In this document: one piece after another, positions 10,159 to 20,865 of the stretch
Layout of the letters: the number at the start of each line of letters is the position of its first letter
Position numbering within the stretch: the stretch's first letter is position 1
Assembly: GCA_946894095.1 (NCBI GenBank)
Contig: OX335664.1
Span: 11,396,001-11,460,000, forward strand
Direction of reading: 5' to 3'
DNA: 64,000 nucleotides
Source: Incurvaria masculella
Taxonomy: Eukaryota > Arthropoda > Insecta > Lepidoptera > Incurvariidae
Made by a program: the position numbers and the translations under genes
Notes under the pieces: model-generated
What the model was told of the DNA's origin: nothing
What the model saw: only the letters and a program-made list of their open reading frames with translations
The model's database searches: none

Positions 10159-10890
10159 TTTTTTTAAATTCAAATAACTACCACGACTAACATCTTTGTA
10201 TGGCTTAAGATGAAGGCCTTTTCCTAATGCTATTGCTTCCATGGTCCTATTATGACGTTCTGATTCTTGTAAACTTTTTTGTCCTGCTTTATAATCATTA
10301 ACAGCTTTAGCTATACCAGCTGCACCACCTGCTAGACCGCCCAAAGCCGATAGCCCGGCAAAAATCGGTATTAATGGTAGTATTCCACCTGTTTTAGGTA
10401 GCGGTATTCTTCTTGGAAGCTTAGTATTAGGTGAAAAAAGTTTTTTGGCAGCAACGTAAGCAAACTTTATGGCACTGTTATCATTTTTTGGTTTATGCTT
10501 TTTCAAAGCAGAACGAATTTTAGAAATAAACTTTTTAAAATCAATAGATTTTGTTTTTACGCCTGCTCCTGCTTTAATTTTTGATTTCATAACCCTATTA
10601 ACAAGCCATGACGCAATTTTCTCCCCTGGTCCTGCATCTTTAGATCTAATTCTTTGCCTAGCCATATTCATAAGTTTCGAATCTGCTATATGCCTATTCT
10701 TAAGATCACTATTATTTGAGTATGCTATATCGTGTTCTTTGCAATAATTATCCAATAAATTAATGCCTTTGTCACCGCGTAACAATCTTTTTTCTAACTT
10801 AGTTCCAGGACCGCAATAATTATACCCAGGAATATGAAGTTCGAATGGTAATTTATTTATTACTTTATTCAAAAGACCCTTTCCTTTCAT
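10153..10890 (-). CDS. PLA2-like capsid protein
   Basis: 245 residues with a parvovirus-type phospholipase A2 domain: calcium-loop YCGPGT at 25-30 and the His-Asp catalytic pair in CKEHDIAY (53-54). A basic middle section follows, then a glycine/alanine-rich hydrophobic stretch near 170-200 and a C-terminal GKGLHLKPYK motif. In related viruses this domain helps the particle cross membranes; here the role is inferred from the domain. The ORF ends in a run of nine A followed by C and TAG, and the protease frame starts in the same run. Confidence 0.85.
   Translation of the reverse strand: MKGKGLLNKVINKLPFELHIPGYNYCGPGTKLEKRLLRGDKGINLLDNYCKEHDIAYSNNSDLKNRHIADSKLMNMARQRIRSKDAGPGEKIASWLVNRVMKSKIKAGAGVKTKSIDFKKFISKIRSALKKHKPKNDNSAIKFAYVAAKKLFSPNTKLPRRIPLPKTGGILPLIPIFAGLSALGGLAGGAAGIAKAVNDYKAGQKSLQESERHNRTMEAIALGKGLHLKPYKDVSRGSYLNLKKN
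10156..10162 (-). other. Candidate -1 frameshift heptamer A AAA AAC before TAG
   Basis: In the PLA2 frame the codons read AAA AAA AAC TAG, so the canonical slippery pattern X XXY YYZ is in phase. A one-base slip opens the protease frame, which has no upstream ATG of its own. I cannot identify a convincing downstream pseudoknot by eye. Confidence 0.4.
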
Positions 10891-10956
10891 TGTTTTGGTT
10901 GAAATGATTGAGATTCTTCTAAAACTATATTTATATAATAATATCTACTGTAAATG

Positions 10957-11683
10957 TTATTTTTTTATGATATTTTTGCCGCTGATCCAACTATTTTCGG
11001 TTTCTGGAAAACCTAGCCATTTAACAAAAACTCTCCCAGGTTTTCTCTTTAATACCCTTTCGACAAGATAAACATGTGGATGTTTTGTTTTTTGTAACTC
11101 ATACTCATAGAAGCATCCTAAAATACTCTGTTTCCTAAAGTCTTCCAAAATATATGTGGGAGGGTTAGATGTTTTCAAACTTATTATTTTAAATATTTCC
11201 GTTGACCAATTAGGAGTATATCCTTTTGAGAATGTTCCTTTATATTTACTAACACGGACATAATCTCCGATATTGTATTTAGGACATTTCCAAGTCTTTT
11301 TCGATTGTAATTCACTAAGTCGATTTTTTATTAAATGTTCATTAGATTTATTGACACATGCAGGAGTATAACCAGTGGTCCTATGCTTTGTATTATTATA
11401 TGATTTCATAATATTTTCCAATATTGCTCCAACCCATTTATAGCAACCTTTCATGCTAAAATGTTTATATAATTTATTTTTTAGAGTTCGGATAAGGCGT
11501 TCAGCGATGGAAGCTTTTTTTATAGAATATGTTGAATAGTGGTTTATTTCGTTTTGTTTCATTACTTTTTCAAACACACTATTATAAAACTCTTTCCCCA
11601 AATCGGTTTGTAAGTTCCTTGGTTTCCTACCATTCCTCAAAACCGTTTCAATCGCGGTTGCGACTTCTAATTTACTTTTATTT
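10957..11683 (-). pseudogene. Polinton integrase, catalytic half and chromodomain (interrupted)
   Basis: This is the 3' two thirds of a retroviral-type (DDE) integrase. It holds the second catalytic Asp in LQTDLGKEFYN, the Glu in AERLIRTLK, an SH3-like segment and a C-terminal chromodomain (VERVLKRKPGRVFVKW). It joins in frame to 20254-20463 across the second Gypsy element once the duplicated ATTT is counted once. Chromodomains in such integrases usually steer integration to marked chromatin. The gene was intact before the insertion. The open frame shown by the sequence starts just inside the gene at 11640 only because of a downstream start-like codon. Confidence 0.9.
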
Positions 11684-13496
11684 TGTTACGATGCCCCCTA
11701 TCAAGGAAACTCTTTTTAGGTCTCAACTCGTTTATTAATTTTGATAGGAGCACGTACAGATTTAAGTAAGAGTTCAAGGTGGTGGGTAAGTAATGTCCGT
11801 TGATCAGCAAACCTCTCTCGCACTATTTAGGCTTAAATTAGAGTCCTTTGCACTGCCTGGGCACTTAGCTGTCCGTCGGTGTGGCCGGCGCTAGGCGCAC
11901 GGCTCCGAAAGAAGCGTAGGCGTCAGCTGTCCGGGCAACGCAGCGGGATGAGAAACGGTGGCGGCGAGTCGAGACGTCCGGGGCTTCAGGGGCGGCTCCG
12001 CAGTAGCGGCGGCACCCGGCGCTGGAGTCTGAGGCGCGGGACCCAAGCCCGAGGATGGCTCGGCCCCGAGCGCAGCTGCCGGTTTCGCTATCGCGTCCAA
12101 GGGCGACGCGATGCGTGTGCCGGGCTTGTACGCCTCGACAAGACCCTGAAGCGGATACAGGTAGCCGTGTTTAGATGGTGGACGGGTCGCCTGTCGCTTC
12201 TAGGCGGCGAGTAGTGTGCGCGCGGACATCGTGCCAGGACTGATAAGTATGTTAGATAAGGCTGAGATTTGATATAGGTATCATTAAGAGATGATCGAGA
12301 GGGTTTGGTTTAACGTGAAGCGTTTACATTACAGTATTCTTAGCCCCGGTTGCACGTACCGTCCTGCACGTCATCATCACCGTCAACGTATGATTAAAGA
12401 CAGATCAGTCAAAATTTGCGTTGCACGAAACTTAAATATTACGTTGATCGCTGATGTTAACCGCTAATCGTAAACACTCCCGACCCATCGATCACCGTCA
12501 AAATCACGATCAGATAATAATTCAAAGTATCATAAGTTACTATTTTTATATTATTGTAGTCTTATTGGACCTTAAAATGAGAGGCAAACGTCGCCATTAA
12601 TGGAATGCAATGCTTTGTTTTTCATAATTATTAGCCTGGCACTCGGTTCCACAGATTAAAAATTTCTGCGCCATATCTATGTAATCTGTGGTGCTACCAA
12701 CAGCTGATAGCAAGCCGACATATTGGGCGCTAGTAGCGCCACCCCGCGGCTCCAAGAGCAACTGTTTTGTTTGTTAGTACGAATGGTTGACGCTAGATGG
12801 TGCTTCGATTGTGCCTGTCCCTTTCTGTTTATGTACTGTGGGAGAAGGGCAGTACTATGTCAGCTCAGGCGGTGCTAAGAGTTGCCATATAGCAAACATT
12901 TTTGCCGATTGTTTCGAGGGACTATTTGTGGTCTGACTCCTGGCAAGCTAACTTTGACGGAAATATGTTACGTGCAACGCAATTTCATATGATGGGCGAT
13001 TAGCCGTCACATCATCGTCAAATGTAATCAGTAACGGATACCATTTTACGAAGCGTCGTGCACTCCGGCCTTAGTATATTAGTACCTAGTGACATGGCTC
13101 GGGTCAATGACACGAGGCCATTGTCGTTTGCCATATTTAAGATTACATATATCGGAAATAAGAAGCTAATGGCGTTTGCTGACTCACCCACAACGATGGT
13201 GGAAGATCCTAAGCACTTTTATCGACGTGCAGCGCGAGATGTCGGCCGATACGTTTCAGAGGAGCTGTTGCTTCGTTCGTCGGTTGACAGAATAAATGTC
13301 GTCCCGGTTCTCTCTGACGTCTCGCCTGGCTGTCAAGTCTATGGATGCGTTCCGTCTAAGGTTGAGTCTATGTTGTCGAGTCACTAGTGAAAGTGAGTCG
13401 AGATACAGAGTGAAATGAGTGAAAGTGAGAACTTAAGAAAAGCGAAGCGTTGTGACTATCAACAGGAATGCTTGCATTAATTGTTGACGCGTCACA
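11684..13496 (-). repeat. 3' LTR of Gypsy 2, carrying a nested insertion
   Basis: Without the 726-bp insert at 12344-13069 and its duplicated CTTAG, this LTR is 1,082 bp against 1,077 bp for its partner; five extra bases lie near the start (around 11694). A GC-rich block at 11880-12220 holds open frames on both strands, present in both LTRs. Confidence 0.93.
12344..13069. mobile_element. 726-bp non-autonomous insertion in the LTR, 5-bp CTTAG duplication
   Basis: The sequence is absent from the other LTR, which reads straight through. It is flanked by CTTAG (12339-12343 and 13070-13074). The ends look imperfectly inverted (left CCGGTTGCACG, right end inverted CCGGAGTGCACG) and both subterminal regions repeat CGTTGCACG-like and CGTCA words. 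There is no coding capacity. Probably a MITE of a DNA transposon with 5-bp duplications; superfamily not clear. Confidence 0.8.
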
Positions 13497-14197
13497 ATAC
13501 CCCCTTCGTTAGAAAAGATGAAATTTCTCTGTATGGAAATTTCATCGCAAAACAAAACTGAAAGAGACTACATTTGAGACCTTATAATTTAGTATAATAA
13601 GTAGTTTGAGATTAGATTTATTTAAGTAAGTTGTAAGAAACTACAGATGAGAATCTAACTTTAACATAATGAGAGGTTTAGGATTAGATAAGATCTCGAT
13701 GAGATCAAATATATTTAAGATCTAAAGTATTGTAACTGTAACTGTACCTTAATAAATTTATATTTATTTTTGCAGATCCGGTTAGTCTTTTCCTTTCATC
13801 CTTCTCTATCACTCAATCCCTTTCATACTATCATTCGTTTGCAACTTGCCACCCTTGCTTGCTCGAAGCAGGTAAGGCCCTAGTAAACTGTTCGTCTTTG
13901 TTTTAGATACAACGCAGACTTACACTAACCTAGCGATAGCTTATAAGAATTTAAATTGAGAATCATGCTAAGGTCTAACGCCTTAAGTGTTCCAGTGCTT
14001 ATTAAGAGTTTAAGTTAAGAAGTTAAGATATAGGCACGGAAACCTTCTGTGTTCAGTAGAAACACAGATTAAGAGTTACAAGACGAGAACGACCTAGGCA
14101 AGATTTCGAGGCCTAAATATCGTTAACTATTTTTTTTTTTTTTATTTATAATATATATAGTTAAATTTTTAATTAAGAGAATACAAGTTTAAAAAGG
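13497..14197 (-). other. 3' untranslated region of Gypsy 2
   Basis: About 700 bp between the pol end and the 3' LTR with no reading frame of note. It holds a T11 tract near 14130 and a purine tract (GAAGGGGG on the minus strand) beside the LTR that can serve as plus-strand primer. An envelope-like gene is not present. Confidence 0.7.
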
Positions 14198-17100
14198 TTA
14201 AGAATTGTTTATTACTGCAGCATCTCTGCTTGGCCTACTAGGTGGTTTGAGATCTTTGATATGCCACCAGCCTGCGATCGGACGATTATTCATATCGGAT
14301 AATGCATAAATTAGAGGTGCCTTTTTTTTAAAATCTTGCACTTCTCATATTTGGGTGCAAGCTTTGCCATGAAGCCTTTGCCTGCATCGCTCAATTTATA
14401 AGATTTTTTCCAAGCCACTTGTCCTACCTCAAATTCTATTTCTGAGCGCCGCAGATCATATCTCTGTTTACTCTTTAGGTGAGAGTAGTATAGTTTTTTC
14501 TGCACATTGTCAAAAATTTGAGTTAAGTTACCTATATTTTCGGCATACACTTCTCGTGGAACTATGGTTTCATGAGCGTCATCATCAGGTATTTTACCAT
14601 AAATTGAGCCATCTATAACTAGCTCACGTCCGAAAACTAGGAAGGCTGGTGTGAAGCCAGTTACTTCATTAACCGAATTGTTAATTGCAAAGTTAATTTT
14701 AGATAGGTTGACCTCCCAGGTACGGTGGTCTTCACCTACGAAAGTTGAGATAGCGGTTACTATTGTGCGATTATATCGTTCGACAGTATTTACCTGAGGT
14801 GTGTAACGAGGAGTGTAGTGCACTTGGGGAACATTATATGTTTCGAAGAGTTTCTTCATTTCTCTACTTGTAAACTGCGTACCGTTATCTAATATTATAG
14901 TCCGAGGGACGCCGTGTACAAGGAATACGTCACTTTCAAGATGTTTAATAATGTGAGATGAGATTGCTCGTCGCAAGGGAAATATTAAGCAATACTTGCT
15001 AAAGCAGCAAGTGACAACTAGTATGTGTTGATATCTGTTTCGAGACATTGGCAGAGGGCCAACCAGATCGATGCTAATTGTTTGCCATGGGCGATTGCAA
15101 ACTTTCGGTTCTTCCATGATTCCATGAGGAGCCCGCGTAGAGTGCTTATAAGCTTGACAAGTGTCACAATTAGCAATAAACATAATTATGTCACGATACA
15201 TTCCGGGCCAATAGTATCGTAGCGCTATGCGTTTGTAAGTTTTAAGGTTTCCAAGGTGAGCTGCGGTCGGTATAGAGTGATTTTGAGTTATAATTGATTC
15301 CCTTTTCTCCAAAGGAACTACTTCTTTCCATTCAAATTCTTCGTTTAAATTGAATTTTCCTTTACAGTACCTATAGAGGTTTCCATCCTTAACTGTAAAG
15401 TTTGGGAAGCTTTGTGGTGCATTTTGGCAATTGTTAAGAATATTAAGGTACCACTGGTCGGTGGTGCTAGTTGAGATAGCTGCTACAGGGACAGCACGAG
15501 ATAGACTATCTGGAACCACATTTAGTGAGCCCTTTTTATGTACTATCTCTATATTGAATGGAGCTAGTCTTACTCCCCATCTGGCTAATCTACCGGTTGG
15601 ATTATCTAGATTGATAAACCATTTCAAGCTAGAGTGATCTGTATATACGGTTGTTTTCTGACCGTTTTCAATATAGCATCTCCAATGCTCTAAAGCGGAA
15701 ATTACACTTAGAGCTTCGCGCTCTGTGGCTGAGTAGTTTTGCTCGGCTTTATCTAGGGAACGACTCATATAAGCTACGGGGTGCTCTGTGCCATCTTCAA
15801 GGGATTTTTGACATAACATTGCCCCTAGTCCGTAGCCGCTAGCATCACAGTGGATTGAAAAGGGTTCAGAGTATATAGGACAAGATAGAACAGGAGCGCA
15901 TATGAGAGTTGATTTTAATTTTTGAAATGCGTCCTCAGCCGCTTCCGTCCACTGGTATGGAGGAGCGCCTTTTCTTGTTGAAGTTAACTTATTAAGTGGG
16001 CTAGCAATAGTTGCAAAATTAGGAATAAATCTCCTGTGATATCCTACTGTTCCTAAGAATCGCTTAAGTTCTTTTTTTGAGTTGGGAGCCAAGTAATCCT
16101 GTATGGCTCGAACCTTTTCCGGGTCTGGACGGAGACCATGTTCGTCAACTATGTAACCCAAATAGCGAAGCTCTCTTCTAAAAAAAGTTGATTTCTTTTG
16201 ATTTATCGTTAAATTTGCTTTTTCAAGTAACTCTTTGACACGTATAAGTAGCTGTATATGCTCGCTAAAGGTGTCTGAGATAATGACAATGTCATCTAAA
16301 TAACAGAACACGTTTCCTAAGAATTCAGGACCGAATAGTTTGTCCATGAGACGTTGTTGACGTGCTGGAGCGCCAGTTAAGCCGAATGGTACAACCTTGA
16401 ATTGAAATAAGCCTCGGTTTGCCACTGAAAATGCAGTTTTTTCTCTATCTTTTTTTTTTATAGGAATTTGCCAAAATGCTGAACTGAGGTCGATACTAGA
16501 AAGATACTTGGCGTCTCTCAAGTTATCTAAAATAAAAGAAATATTAGGTAAGGCATATGAATCCTTTTTTGTAACGGAATTTAATTTTCTACTATCAAGG
16601 CAGAAGCGCCATTGACCATCCTTCTTTGGAGTAAGTAAGATCGGTGAATTCCAAGGACTTTCACTCGGTTCGATGACATCTAATTCTAACATCCGATCCA
16701 GTTCTTTGTAGAGTGCTTCCGTTTTCAAAGGGCTAAGTCTATAGAATTTTTGTTTTATTGGTGGGCCTTCGGTCTCGATTGTATGTTCTATTAGTGAAGT
16801 TCTACCTAGGCCTACCCGTTCGGATGAAATATTATTAAATTGTTCGATGATGTTATCTGCTACAGTCCGCTCTTCGTGACTAAGTAGATAATAATGAGAT
16901 AGATTTCCATTATTATTTATTTGATTTATTGTAGATAAGCATACAGAGTTGTTATGAAATGACACAACATGTTTGAGAATTTTTGGTGCGAGATCAAAGT
17001 GTTTCCAAAAATCCAGTCCCCATATGACGGAGTCCTTAATTCCTGGAATTAGGTATACTTTTACCGTTATTACTTTTTTATTTAAACCAATTGGTAAGTA

Positions 17101-17456
17101 CATGCATCCGATGGCACTGAGTATGCTGCCATTAGCTGTGGTGACGGTAATTTTTTCAGAGTTGGATATTTTAAATCCAAGTTTACAGAAGAATAAATGT
17201 GAATTATTTCCTAAGATGGAAATCGGTGAACCTGAGTCCAACAAGCCGCATATTTTAGAGTTGTTTACAGTGACCGTTAAGTACGGTCTACTGTCATCAG
17301 TATTTTTATTAAATAATACGGATGATAAGCGATAAGATTTAAGATAAATCGAGAGTGTGTTGAGCCACGAGTTCCAATCCTCTGGGTCGTGGTTTTTAAG
17401 ATTGTTTGGTCCCTCACTGTTTGTTAATTGAAGTGTACAGTGACGGACCCTTACTA
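14198..17456 (-). CDS. pol: Gypsy 2 pol polyprotein
   Basis: The pol frame opens at the frameshift site near 17457 and contains, in order, aspartic protease (LLDSGSPIS), reverse transcriptase (FCLDSRKLN, YLDDIVI), RNase H (YTDHSSLKW), an H-H-C-C zinc domain (CDTCQAYK) and an integrase core (SIDLVGP, ILDNGTQF, VERYNR). The frame as read stops at 14311 because a run of eight A (about 14322-14329) puts it out of register. With one more A it would continue to a stop at 14198, adding about 36 residues that look like the natural end. The first open codons of the protease region lack an ATG, as expected for a gene reached by frameshifting. Confidence 0.93.
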
Positions 17457-18686
17457 GTTTTTTCTGTTCGAGTTAGAAGTGGAAGCTTGTTTTGTCTTAC
17501 ACTGGCAGTCAGGGGAACGTACTCCCGGCTTACCACATTTAAAACATTTCACATCTTTTTGTGCGTTGCACTTATGCATTGGATGATCGCTGGTTTTACA
17601 CCGGAAGCAGTACTGGGCGTTCACCGCTGAAACCCTAGGTTTACTGTAAGTTGTATGTTTATGTATCGGTGTATATGCCAAATCCGTCGCTAAGGTGGAC
17701 TGATTTGGATGAGGAGGCTCTGAGAATGTGTCTACTCTTTGTTTTGTTTCCTCAATCTTTTTACAATACATTTTAATTTGGGCCAAGCTAGTAACGTCGG
17801 TCAAGGCAAGCTTGTTTGAGTAATAAGGTCTGATGTTATGAGTTACTATTTCCACTTTTTCCTCCTCGGATAGAGGTTTAGACAGCCTTAAGAATAAACA
17901 GTTCATTATTGAAAGGTATATGACTATAGATTCATCGGCACCCTGTGTGCGAGCTCGGATCTCCGATAGTAACCTGTAGTCATAGTTTGCCGCACCAAAT
18001 TCCTCCTTAAGAAGGCTATGTAGATCATCCCAGGTATTAAATGATGACCTATTCCCTCTAAACCAGGGAATCATATGACCTGTAAATAAGTCGCCCGCCA
18101 TCCTTAAAATTTTTTCTTTAGAAAGCCCTCGGGCTTGGCGAACTTCCTCGACCCTTTCTAGGAAAGCATGGACACATGTAGTTCCATCATATTTAATTTT
18201 GAGATTTTCAGCCGAGAGGTTATGCGTGCATGTAAGAGTGTATTGAGTGTTCTGTGAGGTGTTCGCTTCAAATGTTTCCTCATCTTTGTCCAGAGTCGGG
18301 TTAGGTTTCTCAGAAGGAGACGTATTTAATTTAATAAGACTTGTGAAGCGAGCGCGCAATGATTTAAGTTGCAATATTTCAGCGGGGACATCCGTTGACA
18401 TTCTGCGAATGCGGTGATGCAGGTGGCATAACATAGCTCTCAACCTAGGGCTAGATCCTCCTACAAGGGTGGTCTCGGCTTCAGAAAGTTTGTTCGTAAC
18501 CGTGACATGTTCCTCGCTGAACTCAAGATCGGTTTCATTCAACTCCGATGACGGAAAAACTTTATTCAGCTCCATGATCTGGTGCCTAAGCTGAGTTACT
18601 GTTCTAGCAGGGCTTTCCCCCCTAATGCTAACCTCATAGGAAAGCTCATCTTTCTGCAGTAATCCAAACGGTATGTTGAAAGACAT
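17454..18686 (-). CDS. gag: Gypsy 2 gag
   Basis: An intact 410-residue ORF starting at a good ATG. A retrotransposon capsid region (WDDLHSLLKEEFG and following) is followed by two CCHC knuckles near the C-terminus. The first is canonical (CFRCKTSDHPMHKC). In the second the histidine is replaced by valine (CFKCGKPGVRSPDC), so it may not bind zinc. The ORF ends AGA AAA AAC TAG; the slip into pol occurs at this point. Confidence 0.93.
   Translation of the reverse strand: MSFNIPFGLLQKDELSYEVSIRGESPARTVTQLRHQIMELNKVFPSSELNETDLEFSEEHVTVTNKLSEAETTLVGGSSPRLRAMLCHLHHRIRRMSTDVPAEILQLKSLRARFTSLIKLNTSPSEKPNPTLDKDEETFEANTSQNTQYTLTCTHNLSAENLKIKYDGTTCVHAFLERVEEVRQARGLSKEKILRMAGDLFTGHMIPWFRGNRSSFNTWDDLHSLLKEEFGAANYDYRLLSEIRARTQGADESIVIYLSIMNCLFLRLSKPLSEEEKVEIVTHNIRPYYSNKLALTDVTSLAQIKMYCKKIEETKQRVDTFSEPPHPNQSTLATDLAYTPIHKHTTYSKPRVSAVNAQYCFRCKTSDHPMHKCNAQKDVKCFKCGKPGVRSPDCQCKTKQASTSNSNRKN
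17457..17463 (-). other. gag-pol -1 frameshift heptamer A AAA AAC before TAG
   Basis: The slippery heptamer lies in phase at the last sense codons of gag, and the -1 frame is open for more than 1,000 codons from this point, through a region with no ATG until protease. This is the standard gag-pol device of the superfamily, so a real programmed site is likely. Confidence 0.75.
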
Positions 18687-19160
18687 TTTAAGAAGAAAAA
18701 ATTAAAATAACCAATTCCACGAACCGACCCGTGTGAGTGAGCGCAGCAAACACCTTACAATATAAAATTCAAGTTATGATTATGATCTGAAAAATTACAT
18801 ATGTTGAGAATTTAAATTTAGAATGTAAATGTAAATTGAGAGTGTAATTGAGAGTTTAGAATATCTTGGTAATAAATAAAACTTCCTATCTTTGCGTTCC
18901 TCCTCCGTAGTTGAATTTAAGTGAATGAGCAAAATTTATGAGTATTGAGATATCGATTTATGAGAGTTAAGATTGTTGAGATTAGTTATTGAGAGTAAAA
19001 TGAGATTTTAATTAAAAATTTTCGGAGGAGTTCCGCTGTCCCACTTTTTGTGGATTCCTACCACAAGGCCTGGCGAGCCTGAGAGGAAAAGTATTCTTTC
19101 CCCGTCCTCTCACGGGTATCGGACCTAACTGTGGTCTGCTGATCACTTGGACACTATTTA

Positions 19161-19175
19161 CCACGTTGGGCGCCA
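19161..19175 (-). other. Primer binding site of Gypsy 2
   Basis: TGGCGCCCAACGTGG on the minus strand starts one base after the 5' LTR. It fits the usual pattern of a site complementary to a tRNA 3' end (TGG plus acceptor-stem sequence). I do not name the tRNA. Confidence 0.7.
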
Positions 19176-19176
19176 C

Positions 19177-20253
19177 TGTTACGATGCGTCAAGGAAACTC
19201 TTTTTAGGTCTCAACTCGTTTATTAATTTTGATAGGAGCACGTACAGATTTAAGTAAGAGTTCAAGGTGGTGGGTAAGTAATGTCCGTTGATCAGCAAAC
19301 CTCTCTCGCACTATTTAGGCTTAAATTAGAGTCCTTTGCACTGCCTGGGCACTTAGCTGTCCGTCGGTGTGGCCGGCGCTAGGCGCACGGCTCCGAAAGA
19401 AGCGTAGGCGTCAGCTGTCCGGGCAACGCAGCGGGATGAGAAACGGTGGCGGCGAGTCGAGACGTCCGGGGCTTCAGGGGCGGCTCCGCAGTAGCGGCGG
19501 CACCCGGCGCTGGAGTCTGAGGCGCGGGACCCAAGCCCGAGGATGGCTCGGCCCCGAGCGCAGCTGCCGGTTTCGCTATCGCGTCCAAGGGCGACGCGAT
19601 GCGTGTGCCGGGCTTGTACGCCTCGACAAGACCCTGAAGCGGATACAGGTAGCCGTGTTTAGATGGTGGACGGGTCGCCTGTCGCTTCTAGGCGGCGAGT
19701 AGTGTGCGCGCGGACATCGTGCCAGGACTGATAAGTATGTTAGATAAGGCTGAGATTTGATATAGGTATCATTAAGAGATGATCGAGAGGGTTTGGTTTA
19801 ACGTGAAGCGTTTACATTACAGTATTCTTAGTATATTAGTACCTAGTGACATGGCTCGGGTCAATGACACGAGGCCATTGTCGTTTGCCATATTTAAGAT
19901 TACATATATCGGAAATAAGAAGCTAATGGCGTTTGCTGACTCACCCACAACGATGGTGGAAGATCCTAAGCACTTTTATCGACGTGCAGCGCGAGATGTC
20001 GGCCGATACGTTTCAGAGGAGCTGTTGCTTCGTTCGTCGGTTGACAGAATGAATGTCGTCCCGGTTCTCTCTGACGTCTCGCCTGGCTGTCAAGTCTATG
20101 GATGCGTTCCGTCTAAGGTTGAGTCTATGTTGTCGAGTCACTAGTGAAAGTGAGTCGAGATACAGAGTGAAATGAGTGAAAGTGAGAACTTAAGAAAAGC
20201 GAAGCGTTGTGACTATCAACAGGAATGCTTGCATTAATTGTTGACGCGTCACA
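19177..20253 (-). repeat. 5' LTR of Gypsy 2
   Basis: 1,077-bp LTR, edges TGTTACG and GTCACA in plus reading. Apart from the five bases near the start and a single substitution near 20050 I see almost no difference from its partner outside the nested insertion. Confidence 0.95.
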
Positions 20254-20463
20254 ATTTCTTAATGGTACTGCCCATGCAAATTTCGAAAAAGCATCTATTA
20301 CAACCAGGATTAATTTATACTCATTATTTTCATCGGCATAAGGCCTCATTTCCATCAAGTCAGCTTGCCATAAATCATCTATACCTTTTATTATAACTGG
20401 ACGTCGAGGAAAGTTTTTTCGGGCTGGTCTATGAATTTCTTCAACAATTCGTTTCTTACTCAT
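20254..20463 (-). pseudogene. Polinton integrase, N-terminal part (interrupted)
   Basis: About 70 codons from the ATG at 20463 with the first catalytic Asp in LWQADLMEM. The end of the preceding gene (stop 20456-20458) overlaps this start by eight bases, typical of the compact layout. The frame passes into 11683 when the Gypsy 2 element is disregarded. Residues after the insertion point in the present frame are from the LTR. Confidence 0.88.
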
Positions 20464-20779
20464 GTTTGAGAATATCTTTTTTTAATTTCATTATATCCTC
20501 CTTACTACAAAATCTTGCTTCTAACTGTGCTATTGATAACTGAATTTCTTCTTTTATAACTTCGTGAGTAAGGTGTAATTGTTTTCTAATTTGTTCATCA
20601 ACGTAAGATTTCGTAACCGCATCATCTGCTTTTACAGGAGGCGATAAGCCCTGTAGTCTTGCGGAATGTACATGAATGTGCCCATCTTCGGATTTTGAAA
20701 TACCATTTTGCATTTGGTTTATGATTTCATAAAATCTCATTCTTTTATGAACATGCTGACCGAATTTATCTAAATTCAT
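20456..20779 (-). CDS. Fibre-like coiled-coil protein of Polinton
   Basis: 107 residues, intact. The middle reads GLSPPVKADDAVTKSYVDEQ, a pattern widely seen in phage and virus tail-fibre or trimerisation segments (a turn after PP, then D-A-V-T-K-x-Y-V-D at the start of a coiled coil). The remainder is helical with heptad-like spacing. A role as a fibre or a trimeric coiled-coil scaffold is inference from this motif. It lies between the unknown conserved gene and integrase and overlaps the integrase start. Confidence 0.6.
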   Translation of the reverse strand: MNLDKFGQHVHKRMRFYEIINQMQNGISKSEDGHIHVHSARLQGLSPPVKADDAVTKSYVDEQIRKQLHLTHEVIKEEIQLSIAQLEARFCSKEDIMKLKKDILKHE

Positions 20780-20865
20780 TTTAAAGGATTATGTTTTCTA
20801 CCCTACTCGCAACAACATACTGACTAAATCCTCAAATAACTAACAATTTATTAACTTTAGTTTTG

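Larger units (their letters stand above)
11684..20253 (-). mobile_element. Ty3/Gypsy LTR retrotransposon 2, inserted in integrase gene
   Basis: An 8,570-bp element in minus orientation with LTRs at 11684-13496 and 19177-20253, and a 4-bp ATTT target duplication (11680-11683, 20254-20257). The primer binding site TGGCGCCCAACGTGG lies one base from the 5' LTR at 19161-19175. Gag (17454-18686) and pol are complete or nearly so, linked by a canonical -1 frameshift site. The LTRs are almost identical except for a nested insertion in the left one. This is a recent insertion, possibly still competent apart from one homopolymer frameshift near the end of pol. Confidence 0.95.

Noticed and set aside
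13058..13387. 109-codon ORF in the Gypsy 2 LTR, repeated as 121 codons at 19779-20144
   Set aside because: Antisense to the element and part of the LTR in both copies; near identity reflects the youth of the LTRs, not selection. Kept only as a low-interest finding.
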